This document shows positions 40,995 through 51,300 of a stretch of 64,000 nucleotides of DNA, piece by piece. The DNA comes from Azospirillum rugosum (GTDB lineage Bacteria; Pseudomonadota; Alphaproteobacteria; Azospirillales; Azospirillaceae). A program made the translations under genes and the position numbers. Every line of letters begins with the position of its first letter. Within the stretch, counting starts at the first letter, position 1. The stretch lies in contig NZ_JAGINP010000014.1 of NCBI RefSeq assembly GCF_017876155.1, positions 124,001 through 188,000 of the forward strand. The letters run 5' to 3'. Below the pieces are notes generated by a model that did no database searches, was not told the DNA's origin, and saw only the letters and a list, made by a program, of their open reading frames with translations.

Positions 40995-41975
40995 CTACCC
41001 CCGCGGCGCCGCCGCCCGCCGCAGACGGTCGTTGATGGCGACGCCCAGCCCCTCGTCCGGGATCGGCATCACGGCAATGGCGCGGGCACCCTCCTGGTCG
41101 AGCGACCGCAGGTGGGCGAACAGGTTGGCCGCCGCCTCGTCCAGGTCGCCCTGGGGGCTCAGGTTCAGGCGGGTCTTGCCGCCGCGGATGAAGCGATCGG
41201 GGCCGAAGGTCAGGAAGGCCTCGTCGTCTTCGGCACTCGTGGCGTTCAGGCGCACGGCGGCGTTGGGGGCGTAGTGGCTTTCCAGCTGGCCGGGCGACTT
41301 CGGCGCGTCCGCGCCGCTGGCGTGGCCGGAAAAGACCGCGATGGGGCCGATCAGCCGCTCGATCTCCTCGCGCAGGACGGCGCCGGGGCGCAGCAGCACC
41401 GGAGTTTCCCCGGTCAGGTCGAGCACGGTGGACTCCAGCCCGACCGGGCACTTGCCGCCGGCCACCACCATGCTCACCCGGTCGCCCAGGCTTTCAATGA
41501 CGTGCTGCGGCGTGGTCGGGCTGACGGCGCCGGAGCGGTTGGCGCTGGGTGCTGCGATGGGCTTGCCGGCGGCCTTGAGCACCGCCTGCCCGACCGGGTG
41601 GCTGGGCGCGCGCACCGCGACGCTGTCGAGCCCGGCGGACACCAGCAGCGACAGCCCGGAGTCCGGACGGCGCGGCAGGACCAGGGTCAGCGGGCCGGGC
41701 CAGAACTGGTGGACCAGCTCCACCGCGCGCTCGTCGAAGACGGCGATGGCCTCGCCGGCCTCCAGGTCGGGGACGTGAACGATCAGCGGGTTGAACTGCG
41801 GCCGGCCCTTGGCGGCGTAGATCGCCGCGACCGCCCGGTCGTTGGTGGCGTCGGCGCCCAGGCCGTAGACCGTCTCGGTCGGGAAGGCGACGAGGTCGCC
41901 GCGGCTCAGCGCCTCGCCGGCGCGGGCGAGGCCCGCCGGGTTGGTCGGGATGATCTCGGGATGCTTGTCGGTCAC
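40995..41975 (-). CDS. tsaC: L-threonylcarbamoyladenylate synthase (Sua5/TsaC family)
   Basis: It makes threonylcarbamoyl-AMP from threonine, bicarbonate and ATP, the first step of the t6A37 modification of ANN-decoding tRNAs. The 326 residues comprise a YrdC domain (LVAFPTETVYGLGADATNDRAVAAIYAAKGRP, PLTLVLPRR, VAVRAPSHPVGQAVL, PIAAPSANRSGAVSPTT, STVLDLTG) and a C-terminal Sua5 domain (ASGADAPKSPGQLESHYAPNAAVRL), so it is the longer Sua5 type. The GTG at 41975 gives the usual length; a TTG 21 codons upstream is possible and no ATG is suitable. Confidence 0.92.
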   Translation of the reverse strand: MTDKHPEIIPTNPAGLARAGEALSRGDLVAFPTETVYGLGADATNDRAVAAIYAAKGRPQFNPLIVHVPDLEAGEAIAVFDERAVELVHQFWPGPLTLVLPRRPDSGLSLLVSAGLDSVAVRAPSHPVGQAVLKAAGKPIAAPSANRSGAVSPTTPQHVIESLGDRVSMVVAGGKCPVGLESTVLDLTGETPVLLRPGAVLREEIERLIGPIAVFSGHASGADAPKSPGQLESHYAPNAAVRLNATSAEDDEAFLTFGPDRFIRGGKTRLNLSPQGDLDEAAANLFAHLRSLDQEGARAIAVMPIPDEGLGVAINDRLRRAAAPRG

Positions 41976-42086
41976 GGGATGCTTTGTAATGGGTCCGCCG
42001 GTGAAGTCAATTCGCGCGGTTGCGCTGGCTCTGTCCAAGCCTTATGACGGGTATGCGCGATAAACAACCAAATGATGGGTGTGGGC

Positions 42087-42734
42087 ATGGCGGGCAAGGT
42101 CTTCACCGTGGCGCAGCAGAAGGGCGGGGCCGGCAAGACCACCCTGGTCGCCCATTTGGCGATCGCCTGGATGCAGCTCGGCCGGTCCGTCGCCACGGTG
42201 GACATCGACCCGCAGGGCAGCCTGACCCGCTGGCACGAGGTGCGGCATGAGGCCACGGGCGGGCAGCCCGGCTTCACCCACGTGCAGATCACCGGCTGGC
42301 GCACCCAGACGGAGGTGGAGAAGCTGGCGCGCAGCCACGACGTGGTGCTGATCGACAGCCCGCCGCACGCCCAGACGGAGGCGCGCATCGCCGTGCGCGC
42401 CGCCAGCCTGGTCATCGCGCCCGTCCAGCCCAGCCCCATGGACCTGTGGGCGGTGCAGCCGACGCTGGACCTCGCCGCGCAGGAGAAGCGCCGCCTTCTG
42501 CTGGTGCTGAACCGCGTGCCGCCGCGTGCCCGCATCGCCGACGAGCTGATCGCCCGCGTGCGCGACCTCGTCGACCCGCCGGCCGTGGACATCGCGGAGG
42601 CGCAGATCGGCAACCGCACCGCCTACGCCGGCACGCTGCTGACGGGGCTTTCGGTGACCGAGGCCGCGCGCAAGACCCAGGCCGCCACGGAGATGCAGGC
42701 GCTGGCCGAGGAGATCCTCGGCCGCGCGGCGTGA
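42087..42734 (+). CDS. ParA-family ATPase (orphan)
   Basis: A 215-residue P-loop ATPase with the deviant Walker A QKGGAGKTTLV (residues ~9-19), VATVDIDPQGSLTRWHE (A'), and VVLIDSPPHAQTEARIAVRAA (B). The short length and lack of an N-terminal DNA-binding domain place it with small ParA/MinD-like proteins used in partition or protein positioning. No parB or centromere-like repeat was seen beside it, so its cargo is unknown. I used the ATG at 42087; one five codons upstream is also in frame. Confidence 0.88.
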   Translation: MAGKVFTVAQQKGGAGKTTLVAHLAIAWMQLGRSVATVDIDPQGSLTRWHEVRHEATGGQPGFTHVQITGWRTQTEVEKLARSHDVVLIDSPPHAQTEARIAVRAASLVIAPVQPSPMDLWAVQPTLDLAAQEKRRLLLVLNRVPPRARIADELIARVRDLVDPPAVDIAEAQIGNRTAYAGTLLTGLSVTEAARKTQAATEMQALAEEILGRAA

Positions 42735-42750
42735 TCGGGCGGAAACGGCC

Positions 42751-43605
42751 TCAGCTGAACCAGATCTGGAACATCAGCCGGTCGCGGTCGGTCGGCGGCA
42801 TGGCCCGGTGGTAGCAGGACGTGTCCTCCAGGAAGCCCGTCCCGGCCGGCCCCTCCACCACCATCAGCCGGTCGCGGCCGAAGTGGGCCAGCACCTCCTC
42901 CTCCGGCGCGTTGGCGGAGCCCAGCAGCATCCGGATCGACTTGCCGCGGTGCGACCCGCGGACGAGGGCGTGCGCCCCGGCCCCGGCGGTCACGTCGGTC
43001 AGGTAGAAGGACGCGGAGCAGAAGTGGAAGTCGTGCACGTCGTAGTGCCAGTCGATGGTCTGGCCCAGGCGCCGCCGCTCCTCGTCCGTCGCGTCGGTGA
43101 CGAAGCTCCAGAACAGGCGCGGGATGGTCTTGGTCGGGGCGTAGCCCAGGAAGTCGGTCACGGCGGCCAGCAGGGCCGGGTCGCGGCAGACGCGGCGGAT
43201 GGCCGCGCAGTCCGACGGTTGCGGCGCCATCGCCAGGACGACCGGCGTGCCGTCGGCCAGCCGCCCGCCCTGCACGTCCGACCGCCAGAACAGCCGCTCG
43301 TCGCCGCGCGTCCCGATCGGCGTGGTCTCCGCGAAATCAACGATGTCCCGCACGGTGTCGGCCGGCAGGTCGAAGCCGAAGGCGATGGAGTCCCGGCGCA
43401 GCGCGTCCCGTGCCTCGTGCGTCCGGACCAGGGGAAACAGCGTGTCCGGCAGGGTCATGTTCTGCGGGGGAGGCCAAGTGGCGTGGCGCGGCTTGGGCGC
43501 GATGCGCCGCAAGGCGCTGTAGCTTCGACGAACCGTTTCAAATCGACCGAGGGCATAATGCAGCTCACCGGCGGCGAGGCGCCGGGCAATATTGGCAACA
43601 TTCAT
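42751..43605 (-). CDS. Phytanoyl-CoA dioxygenase-like protein
   Basis: A 284-residue protein with the jelly-roll Fe(II)/2-oxoglutarate oxygenase pattern: IDWHYDVHDFHFCSASFYLTDV gives the HxD ligands, GAGAHALVRGSHRGKSIRM is the phytanoyl-CoA hydroxylase 'GSH' strand, and FLEDTSCYHRAMPPTDRDRLMFQIWFS holds the distal His and the Arg that binds 2-oxoglutarate. Such enzymes hydroxylate small molecules; the substrate here is not indicated. The ATG at 43605 follows an AT-richer 166-base region likely to hold its promoter. It is convergent with the ParA gene. Confidence 0.75.
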   Translation of the reverse strand: MNVANIARRLAAGELHYALGRFETVRRSYSALRRIAPKPRHATWPPPQNMTLPDTLFPLVRTHEARDALRRDSIAFGFDLPADTVRDIVDFAETTPIGTRGDERLFWRSDVQGGRLADGTPVVLAMAPQPSDCAAIRRVCRDPALLAAVTDFLGYAPTKTIPRLFWSFVTDATDEERRRLGQTIDWHYDVHDFHFCSASFYLTDVTAGAGAHALVRGSHRGKSIRMLLGSANAPEEEVLAHFGRDRLMVVEGPAGTGFLEDTSCYHRAMPPTDRDRLMFQIWFS

Positions 43606-43771
43606 GGCGGAGCATCCTTCGTCGAGGCGGTCGGTGCGCGTCGTTTGAGGATCGAACTGCCGAACTTTATGATTATTTGTGCGTACCGGGAACAAATCTA
43701 ACGTCGTACGCCGACGCGAAGGAGGAATAGCCCCGCCCGAGGGAGTCTTTCGGAGGAGGGGACGCGTGGGG

Positions 43772-44167
43772 TCACAGGGGCAAGGCTGGCTGGGCGTCCG
43801 TTTGCGAAAAGTCATTCCCCTTGAAGAGCAGGGGCTGCCCGAGGTCGAGCGCCAGCGCATAGGAGCAGCAGTCCCCCATGTTCAGCTTCGCCGGGTGATG
43901 ACCCCGGCCAAACCGCTGGTGTGCGCCCACGGCCAATTCGGCAAGGTGGCGGGTCAGTGGCACGACGTCTACGGCAAAGGCGTCCAAGATCGCCACGGCC
44001 TGTTCGAAGCCGCGCGTTCCCAGGCGGGAGCGGGCCACGATGCCGATCTCAATCATCGACATCACACTCATGAAGCGGTTCGGCGCCGTCGCGATCACGT
44101 TCAGGAAGCGGTCGCGCTCCGGTTCCTTCAGCAGGATCGCCAGGATCGCGGAGCTATCGATCACCAT
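43772..44167 (-). CDS. vapC: VapC-type PIN-domain ribonuclease toxin
   Basis: A 131-residue PIN-domain protein. The acidic residues that bind Mg2+ are seen in order: MVIDSSAILAILLKEPE (Asp4), SVMSMIEIGIVARSRLG (Glu), and AKLNMGDCCSYALALDLGQPLLFKGNDFSQTD (two Asp). This is a type II toxin that cuts RNA, held inactive by the VapB-type protein whose gene overlaps it by 14 bases. The start at 44167 is the family N-terminus. Confidence 0.93.
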   Translation of the reverse strand: MVIDSSAILAILLKEPERDRFLNVIATAPNRFMSVMSMIEIGIVARSRLGTRGFEQAVAILDAFAVDVVPLTRHLAELAVGAHQRFGRGHHPAKLNMGDCCSYALALDLGQPLLFKGNDFSQTDAQPALPL

Positions 44168-44438
44168 CGAAGGCCCCGCTTTCATCGTATCCCAGGATGT
44201 CCTCGGGGCTTCGCTCGTCCAGCACCGGCAACCGGTCGATGTCGGCAACGATGGCGCGGACCTTGGCGAGCGTTGCCGCCGGATCGTCGAGCGGACGCGG
44301 TTCGGGGTGCACCGGACGTTCCATCCTTGCCCATTCCGTCCGCAAGGCGTTGAGCACGACGTCGTCGATCGCCAGCCCGCGACGGGACGCCAGGTCGTGG
44401 GCGATGCGCTCGGCTTCCGGGTTGCGGATGGTCAGCAT
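44154..44438 (-). CDS. vapB: VapB-type antitoxin
   Basis: A 94-residue protein, MLTIRNPEAERIAHDLASRR at the start, which is the ribbon-helix-helix-like 'Rv0623' antitoxin N-terminus, followed by GLAIDDVVLNALRTEWARME and a C-terminal acidic tail (DERSPEDILGYDESGAFDGDR) that should wrap the VapC active site. The 14-base overlap with vapC and antitoxin-first order fit a type II module. Autoregulation by the complex is usual; no operator was identified. Confidence 0.9.
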   Translation of the reverse strand: MLTIRNPEAERIAHDLASRRGLAIDDVVLNALRTEWARMERPVHPEPRPLDDPAATLAKVRAIVADIDRLPVLDERSPEDILGYDESGAFDGDR

Positions 44439-44510
44439 GGGCACACGTCCGATGGCGGGAATAACCACAATCTACGACGCGTGCCCTGCCCAGGCAACCC
44501 GGCCCTGCGG

Positions 44511-45020
44511 TTAGAGGGCTTTCAGCGCCTTCAGCACCGCGTCGACGTGGCCGGTGACCTTCACCTTGCGCCAGACGTTGCGGACGATGCCGTCCTTGTC
44601 GATCAGGAAGGTGGCGCGCTCCAGCCCCATGTACTTGCGGCCGTACATGCTCTTCTCCACCCAGACGCCGTAGGCCTCGGCGACCTTCGTCTCCTTGTCG
44701 GAGGCGAGGATGAAGGGCAGCTCGTACTTGGCCTTGAACTTGTCGTGGCTGGCGACGCTGTCCTTGGACACGCCGATCACCACGGCGTCGGCCCCGCGGA
44801 AGTTCGGGAACTGGTCGCGGAAGCCGCAGGCCTCCGACGTGCAGCCGGAGGTGTCGTCCTTCGGATAGAAGTACAGGATCACCGGCGTGCCCTTCAGCGC
44901 GGACAGCGTGACGCTGCCGCCGCCGTCCGTCGGCATGGTGAAGTCGGGGGCGGCGGTGCTCGCTTCGATGGCGGGGGCCGTGGTTTGGTCGGCGGTCTGG
45001 TCGGCGGTCTGGTCGGTCAT
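44511..45020 (-). CDS. bcp: Thioredoxin-dependent peroxiredoxin (BCP/PrxQ type)
   Basis: It reduces hydroperoxides using thioredoxin. The 169-residue protein has the PrxQ active site DDTSGCTSEACGFRDQF, in which the first Cys is peroxidatic and the second, four residues later, resolving, and the motifs VILYFYPKD and ATFLIDKDGIVRNVWRKVKVTGH. The N-terminal 20 residues include three copies of TDQTA-like units and precede the domain. Its ATG overlaps the glnE stop (ATGA), so it is co-translated with glnE. Confidence 0.95.
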   Translation of the reverse strand: MTDQTADQTADQTTAPAIEASTAAPDFTMPTDGGGSVTLSALKGTPVILYFYPKDDTSGCTSEACGFRDQFPNFRGADAVVIGVSKDSVASHDKFKAKYELPFILASDKETKVAEAYGVWVEKSMYGRKYMGLERATFLIDKDGIVRNVWRKVKVTGHVDAVLKALKAL

Positions 45021-48004
45021 GGGAGTTTGACTTCTTCGTTGGTCTCTGGGGGAGGCAGCCTCGACGCCGGTTCCTCGACCAGGGCCACGAAATGGGCATG
45101 GGCGCGGGCGGCGATGGCCCGGATTCTGGCGTCCAGCGCGGCGAAGTCAACCGCCGGCTCCTCCTCTGGAAAGGCCGCGCGCGACAGCCCCTCCAGCAGG
45201 GTCGGCGACGCCTGCCCGGGTTCCAGCGTATCCTCCGTGGTCAGGCGCAGGAAGCCCTGCACCCGCCGCCACAGCGTCAGGGTGGACACCAGCTCCGCCC
45301 CGACCTCCGGCGCCAGCAGCCCGGCGGCGGTGGCGTTCTCCAGCGCCGTCGCCGTGCCGATGGACAGGATTTCCGGATGGTCGTGGCCGTGGCGGAGCTG
45401 GAGGTACTGCGCCGTGAACTCGATGTCGATCAGCCCGCCGCGCGCGTATTTCAGGTTCCACGGGTTGTCGGTGCCGAACTCCTTGTCGATGCGGCGGCGC
45501 ATGTCGGCCACGTCCCACAGCACCTTGTCCGGGTCGCGCGGCCGGGTCAGCACGGCGCGGATCGCGGCCTCCACCTTGGCGGCGAGTTGCGAATCGCCGC
45601 CAATCACGCGGGCGCGGGTCAGGGCCATGTGCTCCCAGGTCCAGGCGTCCTTCGCCTGATAGCCGGTGAAGGCCTCCAGGGACGTGGCGAGCGGCCCGGC
45701 GTTGCCCGACGGGCGCAGCCGCATGTCGACCTCGTACAGCCGCCCGTCGGCCATCGGCGCGGTGATGGCGTTGGTCAGCCGCTGCGTCAGCTTGATGTAG
45801 TATTCGTTGGTGGCCAGCGGCTTGGCCCCGTCGGACATCCGCGCCTCGGGCGGTGCCTCATACACCACGATCAGGTCGATGTCGGAGGTGATGGTCAGCT
45901 GCCGGCTGCCCAGCTTGCCCATCGCCACCACCACCCAGGCGCCGCCCGGAACATGGCCGTGGCGGGCGGCGAACTCCTCCTCCACGCGGTGCGCCAGCTC
46001 CGGCACGACCACGTCGGCGAGGTCGGCCAGGAAGGGGCCGCAGCGGTCGCCGTCGGTGATGCCGCGCAGGATGTGCGCCCCGGCGCGGAAGCGCTGGTCG
46101 TTGGTCCAGCGCCGCGACAGGGTCAGCACATCCTCGAAGTCGCGGGCGCCGGCCAGCACGCGCCCGTACTCCGCCTCCAGCCCGGCGCGGTCGGGCAGCG
46201 GGTCGAAGAAGTCGGGCGAGATGACGGCGTCGAGCAGCGACGGGTTGCGCGACAGCGTCTCCGCCAGCCGGGGCGCGGTGCCCATGATCTCCGCCACCAG
46301 GGCCAGCAGCCAGGGGTTGGCGATGAACAGGGAGAACAGCCCGACGCCGGCCGGCAGCCGGCCGAGGAAGCCGTCGAACTTCACCAGCGCCTCGTCCGGC
46401 GCGGGCGTCTTGGCGAGGTCGTTGAGGATGGTCGGCACCAGCTCGGTCAGCAGCTCCCGCGCGCGGCCGGAGCGGGTGGAGCGGTAGCGGCCGCGGTGCC
46501 AGGTGGACACCACGGCAATCACCCGGCTGGGATCGCGGTAGCCCATGCCGCGCAGGGTCTCCACCGTGCCGGGGTCGTCGTCGGTGCCGGTGAAGACGAG
46601 GTTGCCGGGGCCGGACAGGGACGGCGCCTCCTCGAACAGCTCGGCGTAGCGGTCCTCCACGCGGCCGAGCCGGGACAGCAGGTCGGCGCGGAACTCCTCG
46701 ACGTCATCGTAGCCGAGGAAGGTCGCCAAGTGCGCGACCCCGGCGTCGTCGGCGGGGATCTGGTGGGTCTGCCGGTCGTCGATCATCTGGATGCGGTGCT
46801 CGACCCGGCGCAGGAAGCGGTAGGCCTCCTCCAGTTCCTCCACCGCCACTGACGGTACGCGGCCGACGGCGCACAGCGCCTTGTTGGCCAGCAGGGTGGG
46901 GGCGATGCGCACGCGCGTGTCGCGCCCGCCGAAGATCAGCTGCTGGGTCTGGGCGAAGAACTCGATCTCGCGGATTCCGCCGCGCCCCACCTTGATGTCG
47001 TGGCCGTTGACGGTCACTTCTCGGTGGCCCTTGTGGGCGTTGATCTGACGCTTGATGGAATGGATGTCCTGAATGGCCGCGAAATCGAGGTTCCTCCGCC
47101 ACACGAACGGTTCCAGGATGCGCAGGAACTGGCGGCCGGCCTCGGGATCGCCGGCGATCGGGCGGGCCTTGATCATGGCCGCGCGCTCCCAGTTCTGGCC
47201 GACGCTGCCGTAATAAATTTCGGCCGCCGAGACGGACACCGCGAGCGGCGTGGCCCCGGGATCGGGACGCAACCGCAGATCTGTACGGAAGACGTAGCCG
47301 TCCCTGGTCCGTTCATCCATAATGCGGACAAGATCGCGCGCGATACGAATGAACGTGCGGGCGAGCTTGTCCGGCTGGGGCGTTTGAACGACGGCATCGT
47401 CGTACAGGACGATCAGGTCGATATCGCTGGAATAGTTGAGCTCGCGCGCACCAAGTTTACCCATGGCAAGCACGATCAGCCCCGACCCGATCCACGGCCG
47501 CTGCGGCTCCGGCAGCGTCAGCGTGCCGGCCTCCGCCGCGCGGCGCAGCAGGTGGTTCGCCGCCATGCGCACCGACGTCTCCGCGATGTCGGACAGGGCG
47601 CCCGTGACCTGCTCCAGCGTCCAACGGTCGGTGATGTCCGCCAGCGCGATCAGCAGGGCCGCGCGCCGCTTGGCGATGCGCAGCGTGGTCATCAGCCGGT
47701 CGGTGTTGCGCTCCTCCGCGCTGTCCGCCTCGACGCCCCGCAGCAGGTCGGCGAAGGCCGCGTCAAACCCGTCCGTCAACGCCCGGCGCAGGAAGGGCAG
47801 CTCCCGCGTCAGACTCTGGCCCAGATACGGGCTGTTGCCGCACACCGCGTCGATCACCGCCCGCCCCTCGGCGCTGTCGGCGTACGCCTCCGCCCAGGCG
47901 CGCACCTCCTCGTCCGCGGCGCCGGCCGCCTCCTGGCGCCAGCGCTCCAGGCCGCGTTCGGCCAGGGCGGGATCGAAGGGTTTCGGGAGCGTGGTGGTCG
48001 GCAT
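45017..48004 (-). CDS. glnE: Bifunctional glutamine synthetase adenylyltransferase/adenylyl-removing enzyme
   Basis: GlnE adds or removes AMP on a tyrosine of glutamine synthetase under control of PII and glutamine, tuning ammonium assimilation. The 995 residues contain two nucleotidyltransferase domains: the N-terminal AR domain with LIVLAMGKLGARELNYSSDIDLIVLYDD and the C-terminal AT domain with VVVAMGKLGSRQLTITSDIDLIVVYE, each with the metal-binding DxD, linked by helical domains; GGIREIEFFAQTQQLIFGG is also conserved. The ATG at 48004 matches the family start. It is a nitrogen-control gene but is not inside the nif operons. Confidence 0.96.
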   Translation of the reverse strand: MPTTTLPKPFDPALAERGLERWRQEAAGAADEEVRAWAEAYADSAEGRAVIDAVCGNSPYLGQSLTRELPFLRRALTDGFDAAFADLLRGVEADSAEERNTDRLMTTLRIAKRRAALLIALADITDRWTLEQVTGALSDIAETSVRMAANHLLRRAAEAGTLTLPEPQRPWIGSGLIVLAMGKLGARELNYSSDIDLIVLYDDAVVQTPQPDKLARTFIRIARDLVRIMDERTRDGYVFRTDLRLRPDPGATPLAVSVSAAEIYYGSVGQNWERAAMIKARPIAGDPEAGRQFLRILEPFVWRRNLDFAAIQDIHSIKRQINAHKGHREVTVNGHDIKVGRGGIREIEFFAQTQQLIFGGRDTRVRIAPTLLANKALCAVGRVPSVAVEELEEAYRFLRRVEHRIQMIDDRQTHQIPADDAGVAHLATFLGYDDVEEFRADLLSRLGRVEDRYAELFEEAPSLSGPGNLVFTGTDDDPGTVETLRGMGYRDPSRVIAVVSTWHRGRYRSTRSGRARELLTELVPTILNDLAKTPAPDEALVKFDGFLGRLPAGVGLFSLFIANPWLLALVAEIMGTAPRLAETLSRNPSLLDAVISPDFFDPLPDRAGLEAEYGRVLAGARDFEDVLTLSRRWTNDQRFRAGAHILRGITDGDRCGPFLADLADVVVPELAHRVEEEFAARHGHVPGGAWVVVAMGKLGSRQLTITSDIDLIVVYEAPPEARMSDGAKPLATNEYYIKLTQRLTNAITAPMADGRLYEVDMRLRPSGNAGPLATSLEAFTGYQAKDAWTWEHMALTRARVIGGDSQLAAKVEAAIRAVLTRPRDPDKVLWDVADMRRRIDKEFGTDNPWNLKYARGGLIDIEFTAQYLQLRHGHDHPEILSIGTATALENATAAGLLAPEVGAELVSTLTLWRRVQGFLRLTTEDTLEPGQASPTLLEGLSRAAFPEEEPAVDFAALDARIRAIAARAHAHFVALVEEPASRLPPPETNEEVKLP

Positions 48005-48114
48005 GGTGTCGGCTATCCCTGCACAAGAATCGGGCAGAAGGGTGCGCGGTTGTGTGGCTGCGGTCAACCACCCTCGTCATTCTTCCTCTTCCTTCGGGCG
48101 AGGGGGCAAGCGCG

Positions 48115-48256
48115 TCCCTCTCCCGCCCCGGGAGAGGGTGCCCGCGAAGCGGGCGGGTGAGGGTCATGCGAGGATCAACGCGCTGATCCTTGGCGGTACC
48201 CTCACCCTTCCCGCGCTTTGCGCGGGCCCCTTCCCTCTCCCGGGACGGGAGAGGGA
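48115..48256. repeat. Composite structured repeat, about 140 bases
   Basis: CCCTCTCCCGCCCCGGGAGAGGG and CCCTCTCCCGGGACGGGAGAGGG stand at the outer ends, CCCGCGAAGCGGGCGGGTGAGGG and TACCCTCACCCTTCCCGCGC lie inside, and CGCTGATCCTTGGCGG is central. The order is the same as at 15451-15588. It separates divergent glnE and the AsmA-like gene. Confidence 0.85.
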
Positions 48257-48313
48257 ATATCAGATGCGATTGCCCTGGCCCCCAGAGGGGAGAGGGAACA
48301 AGAGGCTCCGCCC

Positions 48314-51300
48314 GTGATTCGACGCACGGCAAAGATCCTGGCCTGGACGACGGCGGGTGCGGTCGCCGTGGTGGGGGCGGCCGGCGGGCTGCTCGCCTGG
48401 CGGCTGTCGCAGGGGCCGATCGCGCTTGCCCCGCTGACGCCCTATGTCGAACGCGCGCTCAGCGACCCGCAGGGGCGCTACGCGGTGGCGGTGGGCGACC
48501 TCGTGCTGTCCTGGGTGAACGAGGAGGGCGGCGGCGGGCTGACCCGGCTCGACCTGCGGGCGTTGCGCGTGCGCGCGGTCAACGCCGATGGGGCGGAGCT
48601 TGCGGCCGTGCCGGAGCTGGGCGTCGGCTTCTCGGTGCAGGCGCTGTTCCTCGGCAAGCTGTCGCCGACTCGGCTCGACGTGGTGCACCCGCGCCTGTCC
48701 ATCCTGCGGCGCGCCGACGGCAACCTGGATTTCGACGTCCGTGCCAATCCCCGGCCCGGCGAGCCCGACAAGCCCGACGCGGAGGACGGCCCCGACTTCG
48801 CCGGGGAGCTGCTGGCCACGCTGCTCCAGCCGCCGACCATGGACCGGCCGCTGGGGCTGCTGCGGCAGCTGACCATCATCGGCGCCGACCTGTTGGTGGA
48901 AAACCGCATGCTGGGCCTGTCCTGGCACGCCAGCCGCGCCGACATCGTGCTGACCCGCAACGGGCAGGAAATCAATGGCGGCGCGCGCATTGCGCTCGAC
49001 CTCGCGGGCACCAGCGCCGCGGTGGAGGCCTCCGGCACCTACCGCATGCGGGACGCGGTGACGGAGGGTGCGGTCCGCTTCGAAGGGATCGAGCCGGCGT
49101 CGCTGGCCCGCATCGGCCCGGCCCTGGCGCCGCTCGCCGCGGTGTCCGTGCCGCTGGGCGGGCGGGTGGACGCCACGCTGGACAGCCGGTTCGAGCCGGT
49201 GCGCGTCGGCTTCGACCTGCATGGCGGGGCCGGCGAGGTAGCACTGCCCGCCCTGCGGCCGGACCCCGTGCGGGTGGGCCGCGTGCAGGCGCGCGGGTCG
49301 CTGGACGTGCCGGGCCGGCGCGCCGTGCTGGACCAGCTGACGCTGGCGCTCGACGACCTCACCCTGTCCGGCCGCGGCTCCCTGACGGAAACGGACGACC
49401 GCCGCAGCGTCGACGCGCATCTGAGCCTGGTCCGGGGCGGCCGCACCGCCACGCTGGACCTCGACGGCACGCAGCGGATCGGGCAGGGCGCGGAGGTCGC
49501 GGCGCGGCTGTCCGGGCTGGAGCCCGCGCGCTTCGCCGACCTCGCCCCGGCGCTGGCCCCGCTGGCCGCCGCGCAGGTCCCCCTGTCCGGGACGGCCAGC
49601 GCGGTGCTCGACGGGGCGTGGCGGCCGCGCACCGGCCGCGCCGACCTGACCGCTGGCCCCGGCCGCGTCGAGCTGCCCAGCCGCTTCCCGGAACCGGTGA
49701 CGGTCGCCTCCGCGTCGCTGTCCGCCGTGGCGGACCTCACAGAAGGGCGCGTGGACCTGGAGCGTCTGACGCTGGACCTCGGCGGGCCCACGGTGGAGGG
49801 CGCCGGCTGGGCGACCCTGCCGAAGGACCCCTTCACAAAAAGTGATGAACCGGGCGGCGATGCCGTCGTGGAGGTCGCGGTCACCGCGCGCGACGTGCCG
49901 GTGGACGAGCTGCGCCGGCTGTGGCCGCTCGACGTCGGCAAGAACGCGCGGGACTGGGTGACCAAGAACCTGTCGCACGGCGTCGTGCGGGAGGCGACCG
50001 CGACCGCCGGCTTGTCCGGGCCGCTCGATGGATCGCAGCCCATACAAGGCACCCACTTCGACGCGACCATCCGCGGCGAGGACATCACGGTGGACTATTT
50101 CCACCCGCTGCCCGTGGTGACCAACGCCGGGGTGGAGGCGACGACCGACGGCAAGACCTTCGCCATCCGCACTAGGGGCGGCCGCATCGACGACGTGCAG
50201 CTGGGCGATGGCAGCGTGCTCATCTCCGGCCTCGACGACGGCAACGAGTTCATGGAGGTGCAGATCCCCTTGCGCGGGCCGGTGCGCACCATCCTGACCG
50301 TGATCGACAGCCCGCCGCTGGGCTACCCCAGCCGCCTCGACCTCGACCCGAAGCGGACGCAGGGCATGGCGGACGCGCAGCTGCACATCCGTTTCCCGCT
50401 GCTGGTCGATTTGAAAGTGGAGGACCTGAACCTCGAAGTCGGGGCGAAGCTGCGCGGCGTCGGCATCGAAAAGGTGGCCGCCGGCCTGACCGCGACGGAG
50501 GGCGACCTGACCCTGGCGCTGGACATGAAGTCCATGGGGGTGAAGGGCACCACCAAGCTGGACGGCATCCCCGTCGCCATCGACTGGAAGGAGCAGTTCA
50601 GCTCCACCGCCAAGGGGCCGCGCACGCGCATCACGGTGAAGGGCGACGTGGACGCCAACGACCTGCGCAGCCACGGCATCGACCTGGCGGAGCATGTCGA
50701 GGGGCCGATGGGCGCCGACATCCTGTTCACCGTCGACCAGAAGCACAAGCTCGCCCTGTCCGCCGGCCTGAACCTGGAGAAGACCCGCCTGCGCATCGAC
50801 GAGCTGGGCTGGGAGAAGAAGCCCGGCGTCCCCGGCTCCGGCAAGCTGGCGCTGGAGTTCCAGAAGGACCGGGTGACGCGCGTCACCGGCCTGAACATCG
50901 ACGCCGGCGGCCTGCGCGCGCAGGCGGTGGTGGAACTGGCGCAGCCGACCATGGCGGTGTCCAAGGTGCAGGTCAGCCAGCTGTCCGTCGGCCAGACCGA
51001 CCTGAAGGCCGACGTGACCGTGCGGCCGGCCCGGGACGGCGAGAAGCTGGGCTACGCCGGGACCATCACGGGCCAGAGCCTGGACGCCCGCGCCCTGATG
51101 GGCCGCAACAGCGGTCCTGACAAGAAGCCCGATCCGCCCGACGGGAAGGCGACCCCGCTGGACTTCAACCTTCGCCTGAACCGCGTCGTGTTCGGCGAGG
51201 GGCGCTTCCTGTCGGAGGTGGCCGGGCGGATGACGCGCAACGGGCGGGCCTGGACGGCGCTGGACCTGAACGCGCGGACGGGCGGCGACGGGACGGCGTC

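Noticed and set aside
42087..42734. Considered as part of a plasmid or chromosome partition locus with an origin
   Set aside because: No parB, no parS-like palindromes and no DnaA-box cluster are seen around the ParA gene.
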